Source: Thuidium tamariscinum (Eukaryota; Streptophyta; Bryopsida; Hypnales; Thuidiaceae). From it: DNA of 64,000 bases. The stretch is from positions 43,491,682 to 43,555,681 of the forward strand of contig OX344749.2 in the NCBI GenBank assembly GCA_947034885.2. Reading direction: 5' to 3'. Position numbers and translations under genes: made by a program. Below are positions 35,564-49,050 of the stretch, piece after piece. The notes below the pieces were generated by a model. It was given only the letters and a program-made list of their open reading frames with translations. It was not told the origin of the DNA and made no database searches. The number at the start of each line of letters is the position of its first letter. Position 1 is the stretch's first letter.

Positions 35564-38500
35564 TCACTGGAAGAAAGCGCTGTTGCGAACAACAGGAACT
35601 AAACGTAAAAACCACGTTCACATAAATGTTTTTTTCCAACATGAAACATCGAATTGATTATGTTGACTTTCAGGTTCGAAACAAGAGGAATTAAACATGT
35701 TGAGGATGATGGAGAATGCCTTCCATTACCTGAATTCTGTGTTCGCCTAAACGTCTATGCTTGTCCACATCAGTTTACACGTGTGAAAAAAATAATTTTT
35801 TTATGTCACTTTAGCTTTTCTCAATTACATACGTGGCGCACACAATACTGCCGGATATGTTGATATGTGTCTCATCCACTTGTGATGAAAGTTCTTGTCA
35901 TTCACACTTTTGTCGTCAATCTTCTGCTGATGTTGGCATGCTGGATTTAACAGGAGTTCTTGTTGGGGTTTTTTTCAGACGTTTTGGATTCTTGTTCACA
36001 TGAACGTGTTTTTGCAAACTGCCCAGTGCTTTTGTGTTTTTAACGAATCATATCCAGTACTCATGATGGGGATTTCCTGTTCTGCAGCGTGTAAAAATAT
36101 GCACTATTCTGACGCTTGTGTTCAGGACTACGAACGATTTTTTCCAATAACACAAAATTTGACATGTTCAGGCATTGGTTACTGTCCCTCACTTGTAGGG
36201 TTCCTGAGTTACTTCCGCCTTCGAAATAACATACATCTACCAAGCACTACCTTTTCTCACACAGTCCAACAGGGGAAACAAAATGTGAACACATTTCACT
36301 TCAAATGCAATAAGACAGAGTGGAACATAATGCCAAAAAACTTGTGTTTCCATCATTCAACTTCTCCCAATTTCATCATTTCTTACAAGGAACGGTACTT
36401 GATTCCAACTAAGCACCATAAACTAACATGTCCTGCCAATTTTTTCTAACACACCTGCAGTGGAATAGAGACACTCTATTTCCATTACATAAACGAAAAA
36501 CATAATGAAACTGAGGTGGATACCTTATGCACATGGACTACTTAACCTTACAACTGAAGTTTGCAGTACTTTAGGCTTCTTGAAAAAAATTTCCATAGAC
36601 ATAATAGCTTCCATGCGTGCCCTACAACTTCACTTCCTGGAACCTGACCTTCAATTGGAGACATGAAGTAATGCAGGTCCCTTCAGCACACGCCGAGTTG
36701 CCCACACAATCTTCTATTCACCTACAACGAATGGTGCACAGAAAAGTTATTTTCCATTTCTGGAATCACGTGGCACAGTTTTCATAAAACTCACATTCTT
36801 CTCTAACCTTCATAAATTTCTAATATCGGTGTAATGAAGATACATATGCATACCTGACCACATTAATTTCAAACATGAACCCTTCCTTCCATTCATTCAT
36901 CACCTTCCTCCTCAATCCTCTCAGGGGAATCATCCTCCCAGGAAATTGCTAATTGCTACTTGATGGAATCCTGCATCCTCCATTCCTGAAATAATTTATC
37001 AATGTCCCCCTACATTTCTCCTTCTTTGTTCTCCACCTTCCACCAAATCCACAAAATTCCTCCCAACCTCCCTCCATGTCCTCATTGACTGCTGCATCCC
37101 TGCACAAGGAAACGCCTCCCTTCATGACGGCCATTGACTGCTGCATCCCTACACAAGGAAACGGGACCCTGGATGACGGCCACTGTTATGCTTTTCATCT
37201 CGCTCTCGTGCATCTTTCTCTACGAATTTGAAATCAGGTAATCACACCTGCTTCAAGCAACACTACTTTCCCATTGGTAACTGTCACTTCAGACTACGAC
37301 ACCACATTCTGCTTCTCTTACTTCTGGTCAATCACAGAGTTTACAAAAATAATGACACAAACTCCTTCTTAATTCAGAAATAAAGGGCATTACTGAATAC
37401 CATTACATACCAACATTGCGTCATCCCTATAGGGCATGTCCCTTTTACTCATCATCTCACCGTGAATTGACTTCTCCTTTACCACTCCTACCTTTTTTTT
37501 CAATTCCGCTAAATTCAGGGAAAAATTTCTAAAACTTCCTGACCTCACTCAATAATGACGTCCCTAACTTGTTACGCTTTCACCCTCTTCAAGATTACTA
37601 GAACATGAGGTCACAATGCAAAACACGCTCTTCGTCTGGACTTCTAGAGAGATTACTGGCTTCTCTAAGTAAATATATCAACAAACGGCATGCACTACAA
37701 ACCTACAGTGCTAGCCATGCACCCTCACTCTTGACTATGCTGAAACATGTAATTCACCAAATTAAATGACATGTACTTCATTGTTCTCTAGTACTTCATG
37801 TTTACAGTTTCAACGTACCCAATGACATGTTGCCATCGTCCTCCTCCTCATCAAAATACTCTTTAGATTACCCCCTCCAGTGCATGTCAACACAGTGCTC
37901 CGCCAATGCAATGACTGCTCGTTCAAGGCATATCTGTCCATATAGAAGTTCACCTTGTCAAATTGAAATCCTCATGCATCCACTTACACTCGAATTGACC
38001 TACTACCATAAACCACTGGAAAACCTCTTATAGTCTATTAAAAAAATCTTTCTTCTGAAAACATCTGATTACCAAAATCATGACCATCCACCTCTCCAAT
38101 TTCTATTACGACAACTCCAACAACTGTACCGACTACTCCACGTTCATCTTACTCGCGACCTTCAAACTTCCACGTTTTCTCTAAAAAAAAATTCCTACAC
38201 TTTCCCTACACTAAGCAGGCACGTACTAGAGGGTTTTTCATCCCTCTAGTCTATAGCACAGTAAGACCTCAATGAATTACTAGAAGTAATCAATGGACCC
38301 TCCCTTACCACGAGTACTGAACTGAAAACATGAATAGCTAAGGGCCTCACCTTCAAAGAGAACCGTTGCTTCTGATGGAACGAGGACATAAACTGCCATG
38401 TCTATGGAATTTGACTTCGTCAATTTCACCCATCACATTTCTAAACTCTCGGTAGAACACTCTAATCCGCCACAGGCACGACCGTGACATATGTTTCCAT

Positions 38501-39267
38501 CTCATCACAACCATTGACCTTCACCTTCACCATCTCTAGTCACAGCATTCACATACTTCATCGCAACCAACATCATAAAATAAATCACACATAATCTAGT
38601 AGACGTCTAACAAATAAAATAGAACAACCACATCAACGTCACTACAGCTTTCCCCCCATCACTGTACCCAAATAAAACCAAATATTCTTTTTGACATGTA
38701 CTCTCAAAGAAGTTAAACCTTAGACCCTCTTCCTTAACTACTATATTCCTTTCCCATGTGAATTCAACTCCCGTGATTTCATTGAATCTGACTTGAACCA
38801 TGGGCATGCAAGACCACTTCCTCTACAATCCACTACACTTAATGACTTCATGACTTACAGAAATTCACAAAATTCATCATGTGACGGAAACAATTCCCAA
38901 GCATTTCTTACAAGTCATTGTCACATCGTCTGCAACCCATTCCAACTCTCTGCTCACATTATACCACCTTCTGTACTTCTCACAAAGGTATATAAAAAAA
39001 ACAAAAAAACAAAACCATTTTTGGTGTCTTCCTGCCACGTCTTCTCCACCAGCTGCTGCTGTGCTAACTTCCCGCGGTATCACTGCCTCCCTCTCCAGGA
39101 AAACAGGTACAGCATGCACAGTTTCAAAAAAACCCATTTCCGCTACAGATTGAACAACTGCACAAACATACTACATACATTCTACTAACCATTTATCATA
39201 ATCCGTACCCTCATTACGCAACAAACAGGAACCTATAAAACCATCCCCCTTCTCGGTTCCATAGACA
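35564..39267. other. Spacer between two transposon-type genes
   Basis: No exon is supported. A 49-bp direct repeat lies at 37,084-37,132 and 37,133-37,181 (units start TTGACTGCTGCATCCC). Short minus-strand frames at 38,607-38,807 and 38,877-39,137 have protein-like composition but no recognisable motif and no clear splice sites. They could be downstream exons of the neighbouring gene. Confidence 0.4.
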
Positions 39268-42208
39268 TCACAACGACAACTCGGGTGGAGCAGGCCACCA
39301 AATTGGAAGTTTCTTCATGAAGGCCTCTCCAAGGGTGCAGCACTCCACTTTCCCAGCCTTGTCCATTTCCACAAAAGGAAGGGGTGCATCCAAATGCACC
39401 ACGGTCTTCAATATCAAGCGAACCAACTTCTTTTTTCCACCGCCAGGCATTGGGACACGGTCTCGCTCAAAATTTGAGTACACCAAACTACCTGAACCCA
39501 AAAGCTTTCGAGGCTCAGAATTCTCCAGCAACATAATCTCTCTGACAAAATTGCTATTCACCTGCCACCGGAAAAGACATCCGTCAGTGTCCCTCCACCA
39601 ATGAACCACATTGCCGTTACATTAAGAATTCAGCATCCCAAACAACAAGGACCACGCACTGCTCTCAACAACCAAACAAACACATCACAAACATCAAAGT
39701 TCTTCACAGGAGCAATCCGTACAACACATTCACACTCTTGCACTCGAAAATGGCACGAAGGCAACTTACTGTATTGTCTTCCCTCCTCAAAAACACACAT
39801 TAGCTTCACTTCAACTTCTGTGAAATGCCAAACATATTGTCAGAGGATGTTTTGCACATCTAATGTATATTGTTTGACTTGCATTTCATCCAAAATAAAT
39901 AAATAATGCATCCTCTACCAGGAACTTCCACTACAGCATATCCATAGCACTGAAGTCAAGCACGAATCTGCTTCCTGTTTGATTTATGACAACCTTGTCA
40001 ACTTCAATGCTTCCAAGAAATCTGAAAAGAAAATACTCAAGCCATCCGTGCATCACTACTAAGACTTGTAGCCAATTCCACTCGCATGTTCATAGCGACT
40101 CAACCAAGATTTATAACAAAGTCATTCTCCTCCGCTGTCCTTCACTGTCTCGTACCGTAGCCTCCCACATGTACGCCTTGAACTTACCTTCCCTGCCTTC
40201 TGTCCTTTCCCCTCAGCTGGCTTCACATTCTTACGCGTACCCTTGGAATTCTTCATCACCTCTACTAGTTTTGTCAAAGGCTGCCCTTCTTTGTCCTCTT
40301 CCACCACGACAGGATCAGCTTCTGAATTTCCATCCACCTTCTGCCGCTTCGATGAACGCTGGACACTTTCTTTTTCCTTAAGCCCTGCGACGGTTTCCTC
40401 CTAACATTCACATGAGAAAAACTGAACTCAGTCAATGGCATATGGCTTCAACTTCTGAAGACCAATTATCACAGAACTGTAGTAAATTACTAAAGCGTCA
40501 CAACTTCTTACCTTCTTCTCCAACGACAACTGCATTGCAGCCTCCGACATCCTTGGTAACTGCTTCACCACTCCAACAGCTTGCCTTCCTTAAATTCAGA
40601 GAATGTTAGGGGCCTATTTCTTACATATCTTACTATTCACATGCCACATTTTTGGACATGCCACGATACATTCAATTCCTACCACTGCACCATGAAACAA
40701 CGAAAACTTAGATACAGTACCGCACCTTCACTTTCTTCTGGACAATTAGTGCCTCAGCGACGACCTTCTGGCCTGGAACGGCACTTGCCTCAGACATGTA
40801 AGTCACATTCTTGCCCTTCCCAAACGAAGGTTTAGCCCCTACAACACTCTTCTTGGATGTATCGATTCCAACATATTCCTCATTAGTCTCAACTACTTTC
40901 ATAGCAGTCTCTGTAGTCAGGGTTCCTGCCTCTTCGTTTGGCACCTCCTTCTCAACGTCAGAATCAATTTCTTCATCGTCCGTCTTCTCTGTATTCGAAG
41001 TGCCATCTGATTCGTCATTGGAGTCATTGCATTTGTCCTCTTCAGCAACTTCTGCGTGGTCATCTTCGTCAGAAGCCACTACAAAAAAACTGGGGTATAA
41101 ATGACTACGAAAAATGACTAAAAATGAGTCATTTCGGACCGAGACGACTGAAAAATGACTTTAGGCCCTGCAGTCATTGTAGACAAGTCATTCTTTAAAT
41201 GACTACGGGTGTATTATCACCATCCATTTGGAAATTGGATGACTAATAGATGAATTTGTCTAAGGGATAAAGAAATTTTACTTGAAAATTTTGTGAAAAG
41301 GGTGGGCAACTGACCATTTTGGGGAAATTTTCACCTATGTGGCTGTCCACGTAGGTTAATTTATAAGTCATTTCTAAGTCGCAGTATAGTTGAAGTTTTG
41401 GTGACGTGTCAGTCATTGTTCAGTTGTCAGGCAGTCATTGTTCAGTTTTCAGACAATCATTATTTAGTTGTCAGAGAGTCTAACTGATGCTGACGTGGAC
41501 AATGATGTCAGTAAAACTAAAGTCATATTCCAGTTGTGATATAGTTCCGTTTAAGGGTGGGGTCTATGACACGTGGCACTTAATAATAAGGGGGTTCTGA
41601 AGTTGCATTTTAGTCATTTTTGAGACATTTTTGCTTTAGGGTTAGTTATATTTTAGTTATGTCTTCCTTCTCTAAAGTAGTCATTCAACAGTCACATTTG
41701 AATACATTCAAAGTTCCACAATGATACACCATACACCATACACATGCAATATACCATACAACATATACAATTCATCATATATAATATATCATGTAGAATA
41801 CACCATACACCATATGCCATACATCATTTCAAAATCCACTTAATATGTGGATACAATTAGATGAAATGACAAGCCTTTTATAGAGGAAGGATAGTAGTAG
41901 GCAAGACAAAGCTTGTGGGATATGTAAAACGCAGGAATTGCATTACAAGTCATATTTTTAACCTCATTGAGGCATAGTAGACTAACTTTTTTCAAAAAAC
42001 TTTGAACTAATTAAAGTTGGGGAATCAATCTCACTTTCATCTCCAAAAATTTGTTTTAGATTTTAAGCCTCCAATCAAAAGTTATAAATAAAATTTGCTA
42101 AAAGGTTTGAAAAGGATTGACACAAGGTGCCAAAGGAGTAGTAGAGTAGTTGTGTAGTAGTTCAAAAGTATTGAGTAGTCATTTGATAGTTACAGGAAGT
42201 CATTTGGT

Positions 42209-43049
42209 CAGGGTTGTCTATCCCGACGTGACGTGGGCTTTTCACGTCCGGATGTCATGACGCGTCAGTCGTGACGAGTCAGGACGCGTCAGAGGCCGTC
42301 CCGAATGCTGACGGCGTCGTCGACGGCCTGGATGAAGTTCGTCGACCGTCGACAAGGCCGTCTACCATCGACAGGGCCGTCGAGGAGGCCGTCCACCGTC
42401 GACAGGGCCATCCACGAGGCCGTCGATCGTTAACAGGGCCGTCGAGGAGGCCATCGACCGTCGACAGGGCCGTCGAGGAGGCCGTCCACCGTCGACAGGG
42501 CCGTCCACGAGGCCGTCGACCGTTAACATGGCCGTCGAGGAGGCCGTCCACCGTCGACAAGGCCGTCCACGAGGCCGTCGACCGTTAACAGGGCCGTCGA
42601 GGAGGTCGTCCACCGTCCACAGGGCCGTCGAGGAGGCCGTCCACCGTCGACAGGGCCGTCCACGAGGCCGTCGACCGATTAGGGCTGGCCGGCTGTAAAC
42701 TTCAGAGCCTTGTAACTTTTGCAAAAAGTCTTCAAATTGGGCAAATGAGATGTTTTTCGGCATCTACAGAAACTGTAGATGCCAAAAAACATCTCATTTG
42801 CCCAATTTGAAAACTTTTTGCAAAAGTTACAAGGCTCTGAAGTTTACAGCCGGCTAGCCCTAATCGGTTCGATTCTATCCTGGACGGTCCGGTCGACGGT
42901 GGACGGCCTCGTCGACGGCCCTGTCGACAATTTTTCATCCTCTGTCGCGGATTCTGTCGTGAATTTCATCCTGTTGGACGCTCGGCTCCCCGTCATGTCA
43001 GCGGACGGACATCCTGACGGACGGACGTGACGCGACGGAAGCAACCCTG
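42209..43049. mobile_element. hAT-like GC-rich fold-back element, 841 bp
   Basis: The termini are CAGGGTTG and CAACCCTG. The 8-bp target duplication CATTTGGT is exact at 42,201-42,208 and 43,050-43,057. At the centre (about 42,680-42,870) is a near-perfect hairpin around TCTACAGAAACTGTAGA. The left half carries about six copies of a roughly 60-bp unit built from GGCCGTC-GAGGAGGCCGTC. The right half has only a short equivalent. Long open frames here are products of the repeat, not genes. Confidence 0.8.
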
Positions 43050-43604
43050 CATTTGGTAGTTACATGAAGTCATTTGGCAGTTGTAGGAAGTCATTTTGTA
43101 GTAAAACTAAAGTAGTGGTGGTGGTATTTGCACAAGGAAAAAATGGAACTTAACAAATGTCATTGAATTCATCTAAATATCTTACTGTATGTTTATTGGG
43201 ACATTTAGTAATTCAAGTGTAAGGCATATGAAGTGTTCAAAAGTAGTTCATTGACAATGGCACAAATTTTCAAAAGTCATTATTGGCATAATGGCATATA
43301 GATAGGAGTTTAAACAAATCATACAAATGGATCCTAAGGAAGAAATTTTTTTAATGCTAACAAAGACAAAGGCCACTTGTAATGCATCATTTCCAAAAAA
43401 AAGACAAAAGTATTCTATTGAAATTTTTTTTAAAAGAAAATGAAGAAAATAAACAAGAAGTAGAATTATTGGAAAGACTAAAAGAAAAGTTATTAGCTCA
43501 AGAAAGGTATTAGGATATGAGTGTTAAAAAATCATAAATCAGATGAGTATAGTTGCATCCTAGTAATTTTGAAATGATTGTTGTCTATGTTAGCATATTG
43601 TCTT

Positions 43605-43751
43605 TACTACAAGAAAATAGGGGGATAAATTAAATGACTTGTCTACAATGACTACATTGGCAACAATGACTACAAAATGACTATTTTGTAGTCATTGTTG
43701 TTGGTGCAGTCATTGTGAATAAGTCATTTATCCCTCCATTTTCTTATAGTG
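43605..43751. mobile_element. CACTA-type MITE, 147 bp, nested
   Basis: It starts TACTACAAGAAAATAGGG and ends CCATTTTCTTATAGTG, with target duplication CTT at 43,602-43,604 and 43,752-43,754. The interior is an inverted repeat of the same TGACT motifs as its host element, so it is probably a deletion derivative of that family. Confidence 0.7.
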
Positions 43752-46599
43752 CTTTTCCATCTTAAAAGCAAAATTTTTTAGCATAGCCCTACAAAAGACT
43801 TTGTAGTAATTCTTAAGTTACATAGTAGTGAAGTACAATTACATCATTGGAAAGCTCACTTAGTGTATCTATCATAAATCATGTACGAACAAGTCATTTT
43901 TAGACTTTTTAAATACATATTTTTTAATAAATTATAATTTCAACCTATAATTTTGAGCTTTGTCCAATAATGACTATAGATTTCTATTGCCAAAAAATAC
44001 CATACACCATACACTATATGCCCAACTCAAATAATGTATGAAATGATTTCTAGAATAAATTGAGAAATGAACTAAAATGGCACAATTAAAAATTCAAATA
44101 TTTCTTGAGGATACATTTAGATGACCATTGCATTAATAATGAAGAAAAATGAACTTTCAATAAAGAGTTATTTTTAGAATTGAAAAATAAATTAGACCAT
44201 TTTTTCTTGTATAAAATAGGGGTGTAAAATTATTTTCAGCTCTACAATGTATTTTCATAATATGCTCTACAATGTTTTTCATATCATGCTCATCTTTAGA
44301 GCAAAAAATTATAATATGACCCTACAAAAGACCTTGCAATCATTTTAGAGTCACACAGTAGTAAAGCGCAGTCGCATTCTAGTAGTCTTAGAACAATTTC
44401 CATCCACGTCAGCAAGCTGCCCTGCCCGTCCTTGGCTTAAAATATAGAAATTTAGCCTTTTTGTAACCCTTTAGTCATTTTCGAGTCGTAAAGTAGTGAA
44501 ATTAAGTTACAATCAATAACTATGTCATACTCATTAATGACTCTAGCATCCACGCTGATTTTTTCCTTCCTTTTGTACTCTTATTGATGGCAATCTGAAT
44601 GAAAAAATGTAGATGAATTTTGTTGTCTATCATGTCTTCATCTTCTAGTCGCACTCATGACTGAAAAATGACTGAAAATGATTGAAAAGTGATTAGGACT
44701 GTGTAAATTTAGCTGGGTTGGTGCAATTACAGAGGTACTAGTCACTATTTAGTCAAACCGGACATTTAGTCATTTCTGAGTCATCCCTCTACAGTCATTT
44801 ATACCCCTCTTTTTTTGTAGTGAGCAACGACAATGGCTAACTTGTTTGGGTCCGGACTCTTGGTGACGCTCCATTTCTGTGAAGGGCCTTGCTTCGTAGG
44901 ATTCACTTGGTGCTTCATCTAGTCCTCCAGTTGTGGCCCCCACTTTCGCATGAATGCATCAAGGATGTCCAGTCTTTGCATTATGTCCTCAGAGATAACG
45001 GACCCGGGAGTGATTGCAGTTGAGGCAGATTTCACTTTCTTTCTGTCAATCTGTTCCTCTTGCACAAGAGTCCACTCTTTCTGAAATGCCTCCTCTATCT
45101 CGCTTTGGTAAGGGTCTCGCTTCAAATGTCGTGTCTGCATGTTTTGAAAACAAATAAATGAGTTACAATTGATGAGTTCTCTCTCTCATTGATAATGCTC
45201 TTTCTTACAACTGAAACTGTCATAATACATCCAGAAGCTTCAATATATACTATCAAGGTTCGGTGTTGCTTTCTGTGATAGCAATTCACATACAGTCACC
45301 TAAACTCAATGTTACCATGAAAGCCTTCTTCAACTGTAATGACGTTTTACCATAAAAAGAGGCACACCAAAAAAAAAAAAGTCACATGGGTTTGTGGCAA
45401 AGATGTCCAAGCGTTCTGCAATACACGTTCTTAACAGTGATGCAGGACATAAAAAAAACAGCGGGTTAGTCCACAGCTACTTTGCACAGAAGAAGTCACT
45501 GAGAGAAATGTAACATACCAAACGAAAGAGTTAGGGAACAAGCACCAACTGAAAACGAACTCACTCAGTGCAGACACATAATCAAAGGGGACTTGAGTAG
45601 GTCGGCCACTCACAAGGAAGACTATGACAGATTCACGAACTGCTTTCTTCGTGGTACCTTTCGATCCCCTGCCTCTTGCAATACTGGCCATTTTCTCAGA
45701 CATTTCTTTGCCTTCCTTACTCTTCCTTTTCTCCACCATATCGTCCCAGACTATTTTACTGAGGTCGCTTGGCCGGCTGTTATCTTTGTCGATTAACTGG
45801 TTCAGAAAAAATCTATATTGTGTGAGACCTGCCCCAGCTTGCTTCCTGACATACTTTTCACTCAATCTAGATGAATCTCCAAGAATGTCGTACTCATCGT
45901 GAAGGCGTTCTATCAGTCGGTGCTTTGCTTCTTTACTCTAACCATCCCAACCCACACGTGGGTCCATGTCTTTGACAAACGCGTTTATGTCCGCATTAAA
46001 CAATGTAGCCATAGCGCCAGTGGGGAACCCATATTTGTCAACTGGAAGTGGACGCTTGGCTTTGTCAATCGATTTTACCTCGTTTTCAATTATTGCTGAT
46101 GAGGAAGGTGCTGCGGTCGTTCCTAGGCTTAGGGTCCTTGGGTACTGGCCTCCTCCGCTTGGACCACCGGTACTGCCATACAAGTCAAGAGTTGGGGCAC
46201 GCCGTCCGTATCTCCCCTCCTCATATCGCTGTCCTTCTTCATATTCCCTACCACGCCTGTCGAAGTCTCTTCTGCGTCTGTCAAAGTAGGGGTCTGCAAG
46301 CGTGTGAATACTACTTTAGAAACTTTTCGGCATGAAGATGTAAGAATGTACTTACATTCCCAGTACAATTAATTCTCACAGTCTTAGTTCATCTCTGATA
46401 TGATTTACATATAACAATCTTCAAAACGGTTTAGGAAAACAATCTTGAATTTGATATGAATTTCACGAAGATGACTGAACTTGCTTGTACAACCAAAATG
46501 ACATGAAAGACACGTACCTCTATGCTCACTGTAATGTGGGCGCCCATGACCACCATACTCTGAATTGAATCGATCATATTCCCTTGTCCCAAGGCTGTG

Positions 46600-47045
46600 T
46601 GGACGTCCGGGCGTCCGTGTCCGCGTCCAACGTCCGGCACCCTGCGGACATCCTGTGACATTTGAATTTCCTGTATTTCCTGCGCCCAGTAAAAAACTGA
46701 GGCGGACGGCCGCCCCGGTAGCCGGCATCGGAGGTCCTGTCCGCCCCGACCGCCGGCGTCGGAGGTCTCGTCCGACCGCCCGTCCACCCCGACCGCCGGC
46801 ATCGGAGGTCCTGTCCGACTGCCTGTCCGCCACTCTGCCCCGACCGCTGGCGTCGGAGGTCCTGTCCGACCGCCTGTCCGCCCCGACCACCGGCGTTGGA
46901 GGTCCTGTCCGCTGCGCCCGTCTCAACGTCCACCCCAACCGCCGGCGTCCACCACGACCGCGATCCTGTCCACCGCGACTGCATCTCGCCATCCGCTTCG
47001 ACCGACCGCATCCGCCACGCGTCTGTGATGGCGTCCGCATCGACC
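46600..47045. repeat. GC-rich subterminal array, left end of the hAT-like element
   Basis: A unit of about 40 bp, built on GGCGTCGGAGGTCCTGTCCG, is repeated about six times. Open frames on both strands are repeat artefacts. Confidence 0.7.
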
Positions 47046-47680
47046 CTGATGAGAATGTCTGAAAAAAAATTAAAACTTTTCACCGTATAAAGTAACTAGT
47101 GAATAAATTGACCATTTAAGAGCTGAAACTGAATTTTGGGGAGGGGAAACGTCTTAAAATATTTTCCAGTAAATTGCCTTTGAAAGACAAGTGGAGTTGA
47201 CATCTAACCGAAATTGTTTTATAATTTTTGAAGTTTTGTGGAATTAGTTATGAATTTTTGAAGTTGAAAGGGCATAGGGCTTTGAAAACGCCCACCCCTG
47301 CAGTGTACACCCTTTGTACATTGCTGAAGGCTACAAAAAGCAACATGTACAAGTAGCGTACAATTGAGAAAGTGGGCAATTTTAGGCACATTGAACTTGC
47401 AATTGGTGGGGAAATTTACAATAAAATTTTGGAACAATGTACTTGATTACTTGAAAAAGTTAACAAAAAGATTGACAAGTTGGTTTTCTTCAAAAACAAT
47501 TAATGATGAAGATTTTGATTTTTGACATTCCATTGGGGACAAGTATTTCGTATTTTGAAGTGCATTTGGGGGATCCTTTTGGGATTAATGACATTTTTGA
47601 ATCACGATTGGTCCAAGTCATGATTTTAATTAAAATTGCCATGAATTTTTCAGGACCCCGCAAAAGGAATTTTGTCATTT
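47046..47680. other. AT-rich interior of the hAT-like element
   Basis: No gene or repeat is recognised between the GC-rich end and the palindrome arm. Confidence 0.5.
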
Positions 47681-49050
47681 GTGACTAATGCCCTTTGGGG
47701 CATTAGTCACATTAGTCACAATTTAGTATATTAGTCACAACTTTTGCATGGGCAACTCAAACTTTCTAAATTCTTTTATACATGCTTGGCATGATGAGGG
47801 ACTCTTACTTGAAAATTTTCAAAGGTAAAGGACACTTTTAGAATTTTGTGCAATTTTTTGATGATTTCGACTTACAACCCGAAAAGAAATAAAATTGGAG
47901 GTCACTTGTCCAACTTCGAATGTCAATATGCTTCATTAGAAAGCATTAGAAGTATTTGGAGATTTTCAGAGAAAATTGAAATTGAGAAGGCTAGGAATTT
48001 GGGAGATATGCTCAATTGTGATTAATGTGACTAATGCTCTTTGAGGCATTAGTCACATTAGTCACAATTTACTATATTAGCTACAACTTTTGCATGGGCA
48101 ATTGAAAATTTCTAAATTCTCTTATACATGCTTGGCATGATGTAGGACACCTACTTGCAAATTTTCAAAAGCAAAGGACACTTTTAGAATTTTGTGCAAT
48201 TTTTTGATGATTTTGACTTACAACCCAAAAAGAAATAAAACTCGAGGTCACTTGTTCAACTTCAAATGTCAATATGTTTCATTAGGATGCATTAGAAATA
48301 TTTGGAGATTTTCAAAAAAAATTGAAATTGAGAAGGATAGGAATTTGGGAGATATGCTCAATTGTGACTAATGTGACTAATGCTCTTTGGGGCATTAGTC
48401 ACATTAGTCACAATTTAGTATATTTGCCACAACTTTTGCATGGGCAACTTAAACTTTCTAAATTTTTTTATACATGCTTGGCATGATGTGGAACACCTAC
48501 TTGAAAATTTTCAAAAGCAAAAGACACTTTTAGAATTTTGTGCAATTTTTTGATGGTTTTGACTTACAACCCAAAAAGAAATAAAATTTGAAGTCACTTA
48601 TCCAACTTCGAATGTCAATATGCTTCATTAGGATGCATTAGAAGTATTTGGAGATTTTCAAAAAAAATTGAAAAAGAAAAGGCTAGAAATTTGGGAGATA
48701 TGTTCAATTGTGACTAATGTGACTAATGCTCTTTGGGGCATTAGTCACATTAGTCACAATTTAGTATATTTGCCACAACTTTTGCATGGGCAAATAAAAT
48801 TTTCTAAATTTTTTTATACATGCTTGGCATGATGTAGGACACCTACTTGCAAATTTTCAAAAGCAAAAGACACTTTTAGAATTTTGTACAATTGTTTGAT
48901 GGTTTTGACTTACAACCCCAAAAGAAATAAAATTGGAGGTTACTTGTCCAACTTCAAATGTCAATATGCTTCATTAGGATGCATTGGAAGTATTGGGGGA
49001 TTTTCAAGAAAAATTGAAATTGAGAAGGATAGGAATTTAGGAGATATGTT
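47681..49050. repeat. Tandem array of four units of about 346 bp
   Basis: Units begin near 47,681, 48,017, 48,363 and 48,709. Each has the hairpin GTGACTAATG-n-CATTAGTCAC, followed by ACTTTTGCATGGGCAA, TACATGCTTGGCATGATG and GAAATTGAGAAGG. The array is mirrored at about 53,095-54,462. Confidence 0.8.

Larger units (their letters stand above)
41077..44822. mobile_element. Non-autonomous CACTA (En/Spm) element, 3,746 bp
   Basis: It starts CACTACAAAAAAACTGGGG and ends CCCCTCTTTTTTTGTAGTG. The 3-bp target duplication AGC is exact at 41,074-41,076 and 44,823-44,825. Subterminal regions are crowded with TGACT/AGTCA motifs such as AAATGACT. No transposase is encoded. It interrupts coding sequence of the minus-strand gene and contains two further elements (42,209-43,049 and 43,605-43,751). 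Confidence 0.88.

Noticed and set aside
36000-36449. 149-codon plus-strand frame
   Set aside because: It has no recognisable domain, no conserved copy and no supporting splice or promoter signal. It is probably chance.
42271-42763. Repetitive open frames in the CACTA element
   Set aside because: They are translations of the 60-bp GC-rich repeat in the hAT-like element. Reading frames are open on both strands for the same reason.
32312-45940. TAG read as glutamine (alternative genetic code)
   Set aside because: TAG terminates UBL-RING genes 1, 3 and 4 and the FCP1-like gene. The TAG codons in question lie only in decayed transposon genes that also have a TGA and a frame change.
46565-47083. 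Open frames of 165 to 211 codons at the left end of the 8.4-kb element
   Set aside because: They run through the GC-rich subterminal array. Only the small coding piece at 46,518-46,589 outside the element is supported.
47681-49050. Regular repeats of about 346 bp considered as a CRISPR-like or centromere satellite array
   Set aside because: Only four units, mirrored inside a transposon. The units are long and nearly identical, with no repeat-spacer pattern.
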